Source of the DNA: Chryseobacterium indologenes
GTDB lineage: Bacteria > Bacteroidota > Bacteroidia > Flavobacteriales > Weeksellaceae
Reading direction: 5' to 3'
DNA: 64,000 nt
NCBI RefSeq assembly: GCF_018362995.1
Contig: NZ_CP074372.1
Span: 4,340,001-4,404,000, forward strand
A program made the translations under genes and the position numbers. A model generated the notes under the pieces. It saw only the letters and a list, made by a program, of their open reading frames with translations, ran no database searches and had not been told where the DNA came from. Below, in pieces: positions 42,709 through 51,908 of this stretch (the stretch's first letter is position 1; each line of letters opens with the position of its first letter).

Positions 42709-44376
42709 TTATTGTACTCCAAGTAACGTTCCCGAAACATTCCATGAGCTGAAACTTGTACCTTCGGAAGCTCCCTGAGGAATTTTTACCTGGATTGTAT
42801 GTTTACCCGCTTTCAAATCTCCAAGAGGAATGAAGTTAGGATTGGTAACCGTTCCCGGGCACCAGTTTGATCTGCTGAGGTCTGATGACGAAAGACCGTC
42901 CTGGAAATTTCCTGATGCAGGATTGTACAAACGGTACGAACCACAGTCTGTTCTCCATGGCACGAATGAAAATATTTGATTTCCATCAACGAAAATAGAA
43001 TTGGCTTTAGGAACAAACTCATCGCCGTTTTCCCAACCTCCATGTCCGGTTGTGGTATATCTTAGCTGAGCATTTTTCAAATCTTTATTTACAGTAAAAT
43101 TAACAAGGAGCCCTTTATCCTGATTGAACATCGTAGAATAATCCTGTCCGGCCATTTCCATAATATTTAAAGTATTGAATAATGGTATCGCTGTATTATT
43201 TTTATTAACTGTCTGATCGCTTTTGTGAATAGTGATATCAAGGCTTACTTTATGTCCTCCTTTGTCATAGTTGCCAATAAATGTACCTACCCAAAGTTCT
43301 TTTCCGGATAATGCAGGTTTAAGCTCTGTAATATCCTGACGGTAAGGGCTAATGGTCTGCCAGTTTTTTCCTTTAAGCTGAATATGATTGAATTTCTGGA
43401 TTCCAAAAGCGGTAAAGAATCTCATCATTTCCATAGCAGGGCTATAGTTGTCTGTAGTAGTTATCCCATAATACTGCTTTCCGTTTCCATTTTCGTAGAC
43501 AGGTAGTGTTTTTGCTCCTTTTTCCAATCCGTCAAAAAAGGATTTTTCTTTATCCTGAGGAATAAAAAATACGGTTCCGGTTCTGTCATAGGCATCACCG
43601 TTTGATTGCTGTTTCAGTTCTACAAAAATATTTTCACCTTCTGTAATAGCCGGGAATTTTATCTTTTTAAGAATGATCGTACCGTTGGCGTATCTTTTTA
43701 TCTTATCATCTGATTTAGAAGCATCCGAAAAATTGATCGTTTCATTTTCAAAAACATTCAGAGTGGTAAATCTGCTTTTCCAAAGTAAATCTTTGTATCC
43801 CAACTGATCTGTTGTCTGTATGTTTCCTTTTATAATATTTTCAATTCCGGTATTTTTTATTTTTTTGATCGAGCTGGCTGTAATTAAAGAATTTTTATTT
43901 CTCTCCACTTCCAGAACCAGACCTAAACTCTGTCCCAAAACAGAAGGTCCGCCTTTTAGTTTTAAATCATTTGTATACCAGATTTCAATGGTATTTGAAT
44001 TGACTTTGGTAACCGCTTTTTTACAGTTGTATCCTAAAATCTTTTTAATTTCATTGGTAAGTTCAAAATCCTGTTTTCCTACAGACTCAGCATCTGATGT
44101 TGAAATAATGGATTCCGGTTTTAAAAAAGCATATGAAATAATAGTATTTGATGGCTTTTCTACCTTAGTGATTTCATAAGGAAAGCTGCTTTTTTGTTCT
44201 TTGATTGTACTGTTGAGGATGAAGTTTTCTTTCTCATTAACCCAAACAATAGTGGAGGGCTGGTCAGCAATAGTTTTCCCGTTATATGAGCTGGTATACT
44301 GAATTTCATAGGTCTGTGCAGAAAACAGACAGTATAAGAAGACGGCCAGAAAATTGAAAACAGTTCTTGTATGCAT
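42709..44376 (-). CDS. PNGase F-related amidase with N-terminal GLPGLI-like domain
   Basis: A secreted 555-residue protein: signal peptide (to about residue 20), a GLPGLI-like beta domain (about 22-165; 'LKGGPSVLGQSLGLVLEV' corresponds to the LPGLI signature), then a PNGase F-type double-jellyroll domain (about 205-555). By eye against PNGase F, D264 in 'AYDRTG' matches the catalytic Asp60 ('WDR'), E453 in 'GDEFVPK' the Glu206 region, and 'SNWCPGTV' (C506) the 'GWCPG' loop. This resembles the PNGase F-II branch. It would release N-glycans from host or dietary glycoproteins. A two-part promoter precedes it, and asnB lies downstream but is separately promoted. Confidence 0.82.
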   Translation of the reverse strand: MHTRTVFNFLAVFLYCLFSAQTYEIQYTSSYNGKTIADQPSTIVWVNEKENFILNSTIKEQKSSFPYEITKVEKPSNTIISYAFLKPESIISTSDAESVGKQDFELTNEIKKILGYNCKKAVTKVNSNTIEIWYTNDLKLKGGPSVLGQSLGLVLEVERNKNSLITASSIKKIKNTGIENIIKGNIQTTDQLGYKDLLWKSRFTTLNVFENETINFSDASKSDDKIKRYANGTIILKKIKFPAITEGENIFVELKQQSNGDAYDRTGTVFFIPQDKEKSFFDGLEKGAKTLPVYENGNGKQYYGITTTDNYSPAMEMMRFFTAFGIQKFNHIQLKGKNWQTISPYRQDITELKPALSGKELWVGTFIGNYDKGGHKVSLDITIHKSDQTVNKNNTAIPLFNTLNIMEMAGQDYSTMFNQDKGLLVNFTVNKDLKNAQLRYTTTGHGGWENGDEFVPKANSIFVDGNQIFSFVPWRTDCGSYRLYNPASGNFQDGLSSSDLSRSNWCPGTVTNPNFIPLGDLKAGKHTIQVKIPQGASEGTSFSSWNVSGTLLGVQ

Positions 44377-44392
44377 AAAAATGAGTTTGCTG

Positions 44393-44424
44393 CAAAGTTA
44401 TTCTAAAGTTTCCACAGCATCAAA
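44393..44424 (-). promoter_or_regulatory. Promoter of the PNGase F-like gene
   Basis: On the minus strand TTTG (44421-44424), 20-bp spacer, TAACTTTG (44393-44400), 16 bases before the ATG. Confidence 0.8.
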
Positions 44425-44508
44425 ACGGTTTGATCTATACAGTTAGTAGACAGTATCCTTTAAATGTTACAAAAAATGTTACATTTTTTAAAAAGATTTT
44501 TAAATAAA

Positions 44509-44537
44509 AAAACTACTCCAGAAAATAGAGTAGTTTT
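44509..44537 (-). terminator. Terminator of the RsmB-like gene
   Basis: aaaactactc / gagtagtttt perfect 10-bp stem, 22 bases after the stop at 44560. Confidence 0.85.
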
Positions 44538-44559
44538 ATATATTGTTTATTGGTTGAGA

Positions 44560-45765
44560 TTAAGAAACTCTCTCAATCAAAGCCATATAGAATCCGTCAT
44601 AACCTTCGCTAGGCATTACTTTTTCATCCTTAATCATTTTGAATCCAGGATTGTTTTTGATGAATTCATCTACCTGCAGATTGTTTTCAGAAGGAAGGAT
44701 AGAGCATGTAGCGTACACCATTTTTCCTCCTTTTTTAAGCATTTTAGAATAGTCCTGAAGGATTTGCTGCTGTTCTTTTTTAATTCTGTCAATAAAGTCC
44801 TGATCAATTTTCCACTTACTGTCCGGGTTTCTTTTTAAAACTCCAAGACCGGAACATGGTGCATCAATCAAAAGTCTGTCAGCTTTTTCATGAAGACGTT
44901 TGATCACTTTGTTATCAGCAATCATACGGGTTTCAATATTGTGAGCTCCGGCTCTTTTAGCACGGCGCTTCAATTCGGCAAGTTTCCACTCGAAAATATC
45001 CAGGGCAACAATCTGACCTTTGTTTTTCATTAATGCTGCCAGGTGAAGTGTTTTTCCTCCCGCACCGGCACAAGCATCTACTACTCTTTGTCCTTCCTGT
45101 ACATCAAGGAAATACCCGATCTTTTGAGAAGAAGCATCCTGAACTTCAAATAATCCTTCCTTAAAAGCTGTGGTAAGAAAAACGTTTTTCTTCTCTTCTA
45201 GCTGAACAGCATCAGGATAATTTTTAATAGGGAAAGAAACAACACCTTCATCAGAAAGGTCAGAAATAAGTTCTCTTGTTGTTGTTCTTAAAGAGTTTGC
45301 TCTTAAAACAGTAGGTGCCTGCTCATTCAAAGCTGCCATTTCTCTTTCCCATTTGGGTCCAAGTTCTTTTTCAAGAGTTTCAGCAAGCCATTCAGGAATA
45401 GAATGTTCTATTGCTTTTGTAGGAACTGTATTCTTTTTAAGTTTTGTAAGAATGTCGGCAATTTTGATTCCGTCAAATTCTTCAAATTTTTTATAGTTGG
45501 TCTTACTCCAAAGTAAATAGGCGATGATAAGCTTGTAAATATTGTTGGGTTTTACACCTTCCCCCATATAATATTCAAGACGTTTTTTCCAACGGATAAT
45601 ATTGTAGAAAATCTCAGAAACAACGGCTCTGTCCTGGCTTCCCCATTTTCTGTTTGCTTTCAGAAGTCTTTCAATAACCTTATCGGCATATTTGTTTTTT
45701 TCAAAAAATGTCTCCTGTAGGGCATCGTGAATTCCGATGGCCAAGTTTCTGTGAATAAGTTCCAT
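44560..45765 (-). CDS. RsmB/NOP-family rRNA m5C methyltransferase
   Basis: 401 residues: a NusB-like N-terminal part and a SAM-dependent methyltransferase domain with 'VVDACAGAGGKTLHLAAL' (SAM site), the two catalytic cysteines in 'DAPCSGLGVLKR' and 'YATCSILPSEN', and 'LDIFEWKLAELKRRA'. Members make m5C in 16S rRNA (RsmB, RsmF). The exact target is not defined. A -7 box with an extended context shared with pheS lies 25 bases upstream. Confidence 0.9.
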   Translation of the reverse strand: MELIHRNLAIGIHDALQETFFEKNKYADKVIERLLKANRKWGSQDRAVVSEIFYNIIRWKKRLEYYMGEGVKPNNIYKLIIAYLLWSKTNYKKFEEFDGIKIADILTKLKKNTVPTKAIEHSIPEWLAETLEKELGPKWEREMAALNEQAPTVLRANSLRTTTRELISDLSDEGVVSFPIKNYPDAVQLEEKKNVFLTTAFKEGLFEVQDASSQKIGYFLDVQEGQRVVDACAGAGGKTLHLAALMKNKGQIVALDIFEWKLAELKRRAKRAGAHNIETRMIADNKVIKRLHEKADRLLIDAPCSGLGVLKRNPDSKWKIDQDFIDRIKKEQQQILQDYSKMLKKGGKMVYATCSILPSENNLQVDEFIKNNPGFKMIKDEKVMPSEGYDGFYMALIERVS

Positions 45766-45788
45766 AAATTTGCTTCGCTGTTTGAATC

Positions 45789-45811
45789 TGCAAAAATACG
45801 ACTTTTAATTG
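45789..45811 (-). promoter_or_regulatory. Promoter segment shared with pheS
   Basis: The minus-strand 23-mer ending in TATTTTTGCA differs at one position from the pheS promoter segment 48584-48606. The -7 box is TATTTTTG (45791-45798). Confidence 0.7.
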
Positions 45812-46154
45812 AGAGTTGAGGATTTGGGTGAGAGAGTTTGAGAATAGGAGGATTGGTGGTGAATAGTGAATGGTCAATCTGTTTATTAATTTTTTAAATG
45901 GTAGAAATGAATTTTAATGCTGAATTTGTAAAGATTTTCTGAATATTTATAATTTTTATTTGTTGATAATAGCCTTTCACTTTAAGACAAATAAACCTGT
46001 ATTTTTGCCTAATGAGAAATATTTGTTAGCAAAATATGCACTGTTCATTACTATACTTTATTTTCTTTGCGGCAAGTTTATTTAATTTATATTAATTCAC
46101 ATAGTTGTGTAAAATTAATATATGCTTATCATCTACTATACTGATCTTTATCTC

Positions 46155-46186
46155 TTGACTTCAACCTCCAAAAAGCTCTACCTTTG
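46155..46186 (+). promoter_or_regulatory. Promoter of yjdM
   Basis: TTG (46155-46157), 21-bp spacer, TACCTTTG (46179-46186), 14 bases before the ATG. Confidence 0.75.
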
Positions 46187-46200
46187 CAAAAAATAAAAAT

Positions 46201-46545
46201 ATGAGTGACACAGTACTTTGTCCTAAATGCAGCTCGGAGTTTACTTACCCAAGCGATAATATGATGGTATGTTCCCAGTGTTTCTACGAATGGGATCCTG
46301 CAGAAGCGGCTTCAGAAGCGGCCAATGAAGGAAAAATATTGGATTCAAACGGAAATGAACTTCAGGATGGAGATTCCGTAGTTGTAGTAAAAGATCTTCC
46401 CGTAAAAGGAGCACCAAAACCGGTGAAAGCTGGAACAAAAGTGAAGAATATCCGTCTGAGACCAGGAAGTGATCACAATATTGACTGTAAAATTGATGGT
46501 TTCGGGGCAATGGCTCTTAAATCAGAGTTTGTAAAGAAAGCATAA
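46201..46545 (+). CDS. yjdM: YjdM (PhnA-like) zinc-ribbon protein
   Basis: 114 residues: an N-terminal zinc ribbon with C7, C10, C24 and C27, then the conserved YjdM C-terminal SH3-like domain ('[20 protein letters not shown]', 'KVKNIRL', '[16 protein letters not shown]'). Formerly called PhnA, although it is not the phosphonoacetate hydrolase. The function is unclear. It is monocistronic. Confidence 0.92.
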   Translation: MSDTVLCPKCSSEFTYPSDNMMVCSQCFYEWDPAEAASEAANEGKILDSNGNELQDGDSVVVVKDLPVKGAPKPVKAGTKVKNIRLRPGSDHNIDCKIDGFGAMALKSEFVKKA

Positions 46546-46832
46546 GAAAATGCTGTTTTCTTATGCCCTAAAAATAAGAAAAGGAAAAAATTGGACAGTG
46601 TAATCTTTCTAAGACTTAATTGCAAGATTGCTAATGTCCGTCTGGAAGGCAGAAAGAGAAATAACCAAAAATTTCCTTAAGCTTTGGAAGTACAAATGTA
46701 AGAAAAAGTTTGAATAACAGATTCTTATGTTTGTATTTTTTTATAGATAAGTGTAAGTAAATGTATAAGTTATGCGAAACATAGGGAAAAGGAAAATGTC
46801 CCCTCTATAATAACGACCTTACGTTTTTGCCT

Positions 46833-47768
46833 TTAAAAAAATGAAATATTTACAGACCCGGATATTCTCTCGTCCGTATAGATTACAAGTTCTTTTTCCT
46901 TTGTTCTTAGCTTATTCCAATAATAATTTCCTGCAAATTTGCTTTCCAGAACTTCAGCTTCAAGACCGGTTTCTGTGATTTTGATTTCTTTAGGATAATA
47001 GGAGAATTTTGAAAGCTGGAAATATTCAGCCTCGTTTTCGCTGAAAATATTCACTTCCCCGAATAGTTTCGCAACATAAGAATTGTAAGGGTGTTTGTAG
47101 GTTTCTTCCGGACTGTCATTCTGAATCAGTCTTCCGTCCTGTAAAATGACGATCTGATCCAGCCATGGCATAATATCCTGAAGTTCGTGAGTAGAGATGA
47201 TCAAAGAAACTCCATGCTGCTTTACATATTTGAAAAGTCTTTCTCTGAGCTCAATTTTTCTCGGAAAATCCAGATTACTGAAAGGTTCATCTAAAATCAG
47301 AAGTTTCGGAAGTACAGATAATGCTCTGGCAATGGCCACTCTCTGCTGCTGTCCGCCACTTAAATATTTGGGAAGTATATTGGCGAATTCCTGCAAACCT
47401 ACCACTTCAAGAAGCTCCGTTACGGTTTCTTTTTTTTGTTTTAAATTGATATTAGAAATAAATTTCCCTACATTTTCGGCAACCGTAGCATAAGGCATAA
47501 GATCAAAATTCTGTGCTACGAATTTCATTTCCGGCTCTCCGGGAACAAGATTTCCTTTCGGTCCTAAAAGCCGGGTTCCGTTAAAAATAATTTCTCCGCT
47601 TTCCCAATCGAGAAGCCCATAAATAAGGTTGAGAAGAGTGGATTTTCCGCATCCGCTTTCTCCGGCAAGAGCTATAATTCTGTTTTCGTCAAACCTTAGG
47701 TTAAGGTTCTGAAACAGGGGGTTTTCTTTGGTGTGAGAGAAAAATAAATTGTTTATTTCTAATAGCAT
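46833..47768 (-). CDS. ABC transporter ATP-binding protein
   Basis: 311 residues. Walker A 'GESGCGKST' (36-44), Q-loop 'FVAQNFDLMPYATV', signature 'LSGGQQQRVAIARAL', Walker B 'LLILDEPFSNLD' and the H-loop His in 'STHELQD' are intact. The C-terminal about 90 residues form a TOBE-like domain, as in PotA/FbpC importers. No permease or binding-protein gene is adjacent, so its partners are elsewhere. A TACATTTG box lies only 4 bases before the ATG. Confidence 0.88.
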   Translation of the reverse strand: MLLEINNLFFSHTKENPLFQNLNLRFDENRIIALAGESGCGKSTLLNLIYGLLDWESGEIIFNGTRLLGPKGNLVPGEPEMKFVAQNFDLMPYATVAENVGKFISNINLKQKKETVTELLEVVGLQEFANILPKYLSGGQQQRVAIARALSVLPKLLILDEPFSNLDFPRKIELRERLFKYVKQHGVSLIISTHELQDIMPWLDQIVILQDGRLIQNDSPEETYKHPYNSYVAKLFGEVNIFSENEAEYFQLSKFSYYPKEIKITETGLEAEVLESKFAGNYYWNKLRTKEKELVIYTDERISGSVNISFF

Positions 47769-47772
47769 ATTA

Positions 47773-47780
47773 CAAATGTA
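47773..47780 (-). promoter_or_regulatory. -7 box adjacent to the ABC gene start
   Basis: TACATTTG on the minus strand ends 4 bases before the ATG at 47768. If used, the mRNA would be leaderless. Confidence 0.5.
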
Positions 47781-47843
47781 AGGTTTTTATGAAAACATAA
47801 TTTTTTTTATTATATTAGCGGAACTAATAAAAATAAATCAAAA

Positions 47844-48503
47844 ATGAGAAAAAAACTGTTTTCGATAGCGATTCCTGCTTTATTCGTTGCTGCTGTAATG
47901 GTTTCTTGTAAAAAAGATAAACCGCTTACCAGTGAGAGTAATGGGGTAACGACTACTAAAGAAGGTAGCCAGTTCACTGTGGATACGCTAAACAGTAAAG
48001 TTGAATGGAAGGGATACAAAGTATTTAAATCTGAAAATACGAGCCATTTTGGAACAATCAGGTTTGAAAGTGGAGATGTAACGGTGAAAGACGGAAAACT
48101 GGAAAGCGGAAAATTCGTTGCTGATATGAGCTCATTAACTTCTGTAGACTTGAAAGACAGCCCGGAAGATTTAGGGAAATTAAATGGCCACCTGAAGAGC
48201 GATGATTTCTTTGAAGTTGAAAAATTCCCAACAGCTTCTTATGAAATTACAAAAGTGACTCCGGCTACGGAAGGTGATTACAATACTCTTTTGGATGGTA
48301 ATTTAACGATTAAAGGAATTACAAAACCTGTTCAGTTTAAAGCTAATGTTTCTGTGAAAAACGGAGAGGTGAGTGTAGCTACTGAACCGAAAGATATCAA
48401 GAGAGAAGAGTTTGGCGTAAAGTTCCAGGCTCCTGCTGAAAACGGTGTGATTAAAGATGAGGTGACTCTTCAGATCAGCGTTAAGGCTTTAGAAAAGAAA
48501 TAA
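47844..48503 (+). CDS. YceI family lipoprotein
   Basis: 219 residues with a lipoprotein signal peptide ('VSC', lipidated C22). The YceI lipocalin-like beta-barrel (about 45-215) is clear: 'VEWKGYKVFKSENTSHFGTI', 'FFEVEKFPTASYEITKV', 'GNLTIKGITKPVQF'. YceI proteins bind polyisoprenoids or amphiphiles in the periplasm. It has its own terminator. Confidence 0.92.
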   Translation: MRKKLFSIAIPALFVAAVMVSCKKDKPLTSESNGVTTTKEGSQFTVDTLNSKVEWKGYKVFKSENTSHFGTIRFESGDVTVKDGKLESGKFVADMSSLTSVDLKDSPEDLGKLNGHLKSDDFFEVEKFPTASYEITKVTPATEGDYNTLLDGNLTIKGITKPVQFKANVSVKNGEVSVATEPKDIKREEFGVKFQAPAENGVIKDEVTLQISVKALEKK

Positions 48504-48535
48504 TTTTTTTATTTAAGTGAAATAAGTGATTGAAG

Positions 48536-48567
48536 TCTGCCTCCCGAAAAAGAGGCAGATTTTTTTA
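48536..48567 (+). terminator. Terminator after the yceI-type gene
   Basis: tctgcctc / gaggcaga stem followed by seven T. Confidence 0.9.
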
Positions 48568-48583
48568 TGACGGACTTAATATT

Positions 48584-48606
48584 CAACTAAAAGTCGTATT
48601 TTTGCA
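48584..48606 (+). promoter_or_regulatory. Promoter segment of pheS
   Basis: Contains the -7 box TATTTTTG (48597-48604), 25 bases before the ATG. 22 of 23 bases match the promoter segment of the RsmB-like gene (45789-45811, other strand). Confidence 0.7.
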
Positions 48607-48629
48607 AAACATTTTGAAAGGGTAAAACA

Positions 48630-49640
48630 ATGATAGAAAAGATAGAAGAACTACTGATCGAAGTAAACGGCTTCAATGCTACCTCTAGGGAAGATATCGA
48701 AAACTTCCGAATCAAGTACAATGGTAAAAAAGGGGTTCTTAATGATTTTTACGAAACATTAAAAGAAGTTCCTAACGACCAGAAGAAAGATTTCGGACAG
48801 AAGATCAATACTTTGAAGCAGGCTGTGGCTGTAAAATTGGAAGATTTGAAAAATTCTTCTGAATCTTCTATTGTGGTAGAAAAAGAAGATCTTACAAGAC
48901 CTGCATTTCCATTGGAACTGGGTTCAAGACACCCGATTAACCTGGTAAAAAACAGAATTATTGAAATCTTCAAATCTATTGGTTTTGCTGTAGCAGACGG
49001 ACCTGAGATTGAAGATGACTGGCATAACTTTACGGCGCTTAACCTTCCGGAATACCACCCGGCAAGAGATATGCAGGATACGTTCTTTATTGAACAGAAT
49101 CCGGATATTCTTTTGAGAACACACACATCTTCTGTACAAACTCGTTTTATGGAAGAAAACCAGCCGCCAATCAGAATTTTATCTCCGGGAAGAGTTTTCA
49201 GAAATGAAGCGATCTCTTCACGTTCTCACTGTATTTTCCACCAGATTGAGGGATTGTATATTGATGAGAATGTAAGCTTTGCAGATTTAAAGCAGACAAT
49301 CCAGTTCTTTACTACTGAGCTTTTCGGAAAATCCAAGATCAGAATGAGACCTTCTTTCTTCCCGTTCACAGAGCCAAGTGCTGAAATTGATGTATATTGG
49401 GGGTTAAACTCTGAAACAGACTACAGAATTACGAAAGGAACAGGATGGCTGGAAATCATGGGATGTGGAATGGTAGACCCTGCCGTACTGAAAAATGTGA
49501 ATATTGATTCTGAGAAATATTCAGGATATGCATTCGGAATGGGAATTGAGAGAATTACAATGCTTCTTTACCAGATGAGTGACATCAGAATGTTCTTTGA
49601 AAACGATATCAGAACACTGGAACAGTTCAAAACACTATAA
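48630..49640 (+). CDS. pheS: Phenylalanine-tRNA ligase alpha subunit
   Basis: 336 residues, complete. The N-terminal coiled coil (about 1-85) is followed by the class II catalytic core with motif 1 around 'GSRHPINLVKNRIIEIF', motif 2 'PGRVFRNEAISSRSHCIFHQIEG' region (about 187-209; R and E positions) and motif 3 'FGMGIERITML'. The beta subunit (pheT) is not adjacent. A perfect terminator follows. Confidence 0.96.
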   Translation: MIEKIEELLIEVNGFNATSREDIENFRIKYNGKKGVLNDFYETLKEVPNDQKKDFGQKINTLKQAVAVKLEDLKNSSESSIVVEKEDLTRPAFPLELGSRHPINLVKNRIIEIFKSIGFAVADGPEIEDDWHNFTALNLPEYHPARDMQDTFFIEQNPDILLRTHTSSVQTRFMEENQPPIRILSPGRVFRNEAISSRSHCIFHQIEGLYIDENVSFADLKQTIQFFTTELFGKSKIRMRPSFFPFTEPSAEIDVYWGLNSETDYRITKGTGWLEIMGCGMVDPAVLKNVNIDSEKYSGYAFGMGIERITMLLYQMSDIRMFFENDIRTLEQFKTL

Positions 49641-49646
49641 AAAATC

Positions 49647-49670
49647 AAACCTCCGGAGCTCCGGAGGTTT
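49647..49670 (+). terminator. Terminator after pheS
   Basis: aaacctccgga / tccggaggttt with a 2-base spacer, then TTGTTTTT. Confidence 0.9.
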
Positions 49671-49873
49671 TTGTTTTTAATTACTGACCTAAGAAACAAA
49701 ACGTAATTAAAAACTGATCTTATTGAAAAATTTACACGTGTCTGTTTCTTATGTCCATACTTCAGTTCGGGTCCGCTAGGTACCTCAATGGAAGTATTGA
49801 CATGCCACAGCTTTAGGCTGTCTCTATTATTAAGACAACCTGTGTTAAGGATATATTACATCAGAAATAAAAA

Positions 49874-49894
49874 AGCCTGTAAAATTTACAGGCT
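49874..49894 (-). terminator. Terminator of the DUF3108 gene
   Basis: agcctgtaaa / tttacaggct perfect 10-bp arms, 22 bases after the stop at 49917. Confidence 0.75.
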
Positions 49895-49916
49895 GTATAT
49901 TTAATAATAAAGATTG

Positions 49917-50687
49917 TTACTTACTAAACTTCAAAGGATACTTTACATTTTTGTAATCGTCAATACTGGCTTTTAATGAACCTACTGCAAGTTCAGCTTT
50001 CAACAGCATAGGTACGTGGTTGGCATCGTTGGAAACCCACATCGTTACGCCTTCTTTTTCTTTAAATACTCTTCCGCTTTTTACAGAAGGAATAATTTTC
50101 AAGCAATTAATAGTACCGAATTTTGTCTTTAGATTTTCTGTACCTGTTACTTTTAGCTGGAAAGGAAACATTTCATCGTCAATCCATACATTCATATTGA
50201 TCACTGTTCCCACCTTCAGTTCATCCGGGCTTTTACTTCTTAAATAATAAAAACATGAAAGCATATCCTGAACTCCTTTTACTGATTTTAAAACCTTGGA
50301 ACCATTGGCCGGAGTTTTTTTATCTGTTAAAATTAATGTATTGTTATCGTGATTAAAAACCGTTTCAAAATGCTGACGGTAGCTTCCTTCACGTACGTTT
50401 CTGACATAGAAGCTTGGTAATCCTGTTTGGGTATTGATGAAACTTTCATATAAATCTTCCACTTTGAAGAATGCTTTTACGGCGCCGGTAGTCTGCCCTG
50501 TACCTTTTACATACAGATGGGGAACCCCTTTGTAATTGGTCTGTTTTGTAGTAAGGTTGGCTGTTCCTGCATTAAGGAAGCCGTAGTGTATTCTGAGAGT
50601 GATAGATTCGCCGTCTGCGATGTTATCAATCTGGGCCGAGCCTAAAAAGAATATAAATACTGCAAAAAGGTTTAAAATTTTCTTCAT
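49917..50687 (-). CDS. DUF3108 domain exported protein
   Basis: 256 residues with a signal peptide (MKKILNLFAVFIFFLGSA, cleaved before QID). The mature part has the DUF3108 pattern: 'IHYGFLNAGTANL', 'SFYVRNVREGSYRQ', 'DMLSCFYYLRS', 'VTMWVSNDANHVPMLLKAEL'. The fold resembles LolA/YjbF-like beta half-barrels. The function is unknown. A TAAATTTG box is at 50713-50720 on the minus strand. Confidence 0.87.
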   Translation of the reverse strand: MKKILNLFAVFIFFLGSAQIDNIADGESITLRIHYGFLNAGTANLTTKQTNYKGVPHLYVKGTGQTTGAVKAFFKVEDLYESFINTQTGLPSFYVRNVREGSYRQHFETVFNHDNNTLILTDKKTPANGSKVLKSVKGVQDMLSCFYYLRSKSPDELKVGTVINMNVWIDDEMFPFQLKVTGTENLKTKFGTINCLKIIPSVKSGRVFKEKEGVTMWVSNDANHVPMLLKAELAVGSLKASIDDYKNVKYPLKFSK

Positions 50688-50798
50688 AACAAGACATTTA
50701 CAAAAACACTGCCAAATTTAAAATCTTAATTGATAGATATTTGACAAATCTCAGGTTTTTATTTAGAATCAATTAAATATGCTTCGCATTAAAATTAG

Positions 50799-50806
50799 TA
50801 AATTTG
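50799..50806 (+). promoter_or_regulatory. -7 box for the ferredoxin reductase operon
   Basis: TAAATTTG, 34 bases before the ATG at 50841. Confidence 0.6.
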
Positions 50807-50840
50807 CAGTTACATGTATAATTAAATTATCTTAAATATT

Positions 50841-51896
50841 ATGATAACCACAGATATATTGATCATAGGTGCGGGACCTACAGGACTTTTTGCAGTTTTT
50901 GAAGCTGGTTTGTTAAAAATGAAGTGCCATATTATTGATGCGCTTCCACAGCCGGGAGGGCAGCTGGCGGAGCTTTATCCTAAAAAACCTATTTTCGATA
51001 TCCCAGGTTATCCTTCAGTGAACGCTGGAGAATTGGTGGATAATTTGATGGAGCAGATCAAGCAGTTTCAGCCTGGATTTACTTTGGGAGAAACCGCAGT
51101 TTCTTATACTAAAGTAGATGATGAATGGTTTGAAGTGATTACGAACAAAGGAACTGTTCACAGATGTAAAGCAATTGCCATTGCCGGTGGTCTGGGTACT
51201 TTCGAGCCAAGAAAACCTACAATGGATAATATTGCAGACTACGAAGAAAAAGGTCTTGAGTACTTCGTGAAAGAACCTGAACATTTCAGAAACAAAAAAG
51301 TAGTGATTGCCGGAGGTGGTGACTCTGCTCTTGACTGGAGTGTTTTCTTGTCAAATGTAGCAAGTGAAGTTACATTGATTCACAGAAGAAATGAGTTCAG
51401 AGGAGCTTTGGATTCTGTAGAAAAAGTTCAGGATCTTAAACATCAAGGAAAAATTAAACTTATCACTCCAGCTGAAGTTACAGCGATTAAAGGTGACGGA
51501 AAAGTAGAAGCGATTACCGTACAGGTTGACGGTGAGGAAGCTTATGATATTGAAACGGATTATTTCATTCCATTATTCGGATTGACACCAAAACTGGGAG
51601 AGATCGGAAACTGGGGATTAAATATCGAGAAAAATGCTATCGTTGTAAACAATGCTTTAGATTATCAGACCAATATTGACGGAATCTACGCAATCGGAGA
51701 TATCAACACCTATCCCGGAAAACTGAAGTTGATCCTTTGTGGTTTCCACGAAGCTACTTTGATGTGTCAGAGTGTTTATAACAGACTGAATCCTGGTAAA
51801 AAATTCGTGTTAAAATATACAACAGTAAGTGGAGTTGACGGATTTGACGGAAGCCGTAAAGAAGCAGAGAAGGCAGTTGTGAAAAAAATTGACTAA
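50841..51896 (+). CDS. Ferredoxin-NADP reductase, thioredoxin-reductase-like type
   Basis: 351 residues with two dinucleotide-binding motifs: FAD site 'IIGAGPTGLFA' (G10-x-G12-x-x-G15) and NADPH site 'VVIAGGGDSALDW'. The CxxC of thioredoxin reductase is absent, as expected for this FNR class. The C-terminal 'GIYAIGDINTYPGKLKLILCGF' is typical (positions about 284-305). The ferredoxin gene follows 12 bases later, so the pair probably works as an NADPH-ferredoxin system. Confidence 0.93.
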   Translation: MITTDILIIGAGPTGLFAVFEAGLLKMKCHIIDALPQPGGQLAELYPKKPIFDIPGYPSVNAGELVDNLMEQIKQFQPGFTLGETAVSYTKVDDEWFEVITNKGTVHRCKAIAIAGGLGTFEPRKPTMDNIADYEEKGLEYFVKEPEHFRNKKVVIAGGGDSALDWSVFLSNVASEVTLIHRRNEFRGALDSVEKVQDLKHQGKIKLITPAEVTAIKGDGKVEAITVQVDGEEAYDIETDYFIPLFGLTPKLGEIGNWGLNIEKNAIVVNNALDYQTNIDGIYAIGDINTYPGKLKLILCGFHEATLMCQSVYNRLNPGKKFVLKYTTVSGVDGFDGSRKEAEKAVVKKID

Positions 51897-51908
51897 TTTT
51901 GCAGAATT

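Larger units (their letters stand above)
45766..46200. other. Intergenic region
   Basis: 435 bases between divergent genes. It contains the RsmB-like gene's promoter (45789-45811), a 'gaatagtgaatggtcaat' fragment of repeat family C (about 45860-45880), a TATTTTTG box (46000-46007) that precedes only a 5-codon ORF, and the yjdM promoter. Confidence 0.6.

Noticed and set aside
46000..46029. -7 box followed by a 5-codon leader-like ORF
   Set aside because: The ORF is too short to support and a better promoter lies at 46155-46186 for yjdM.
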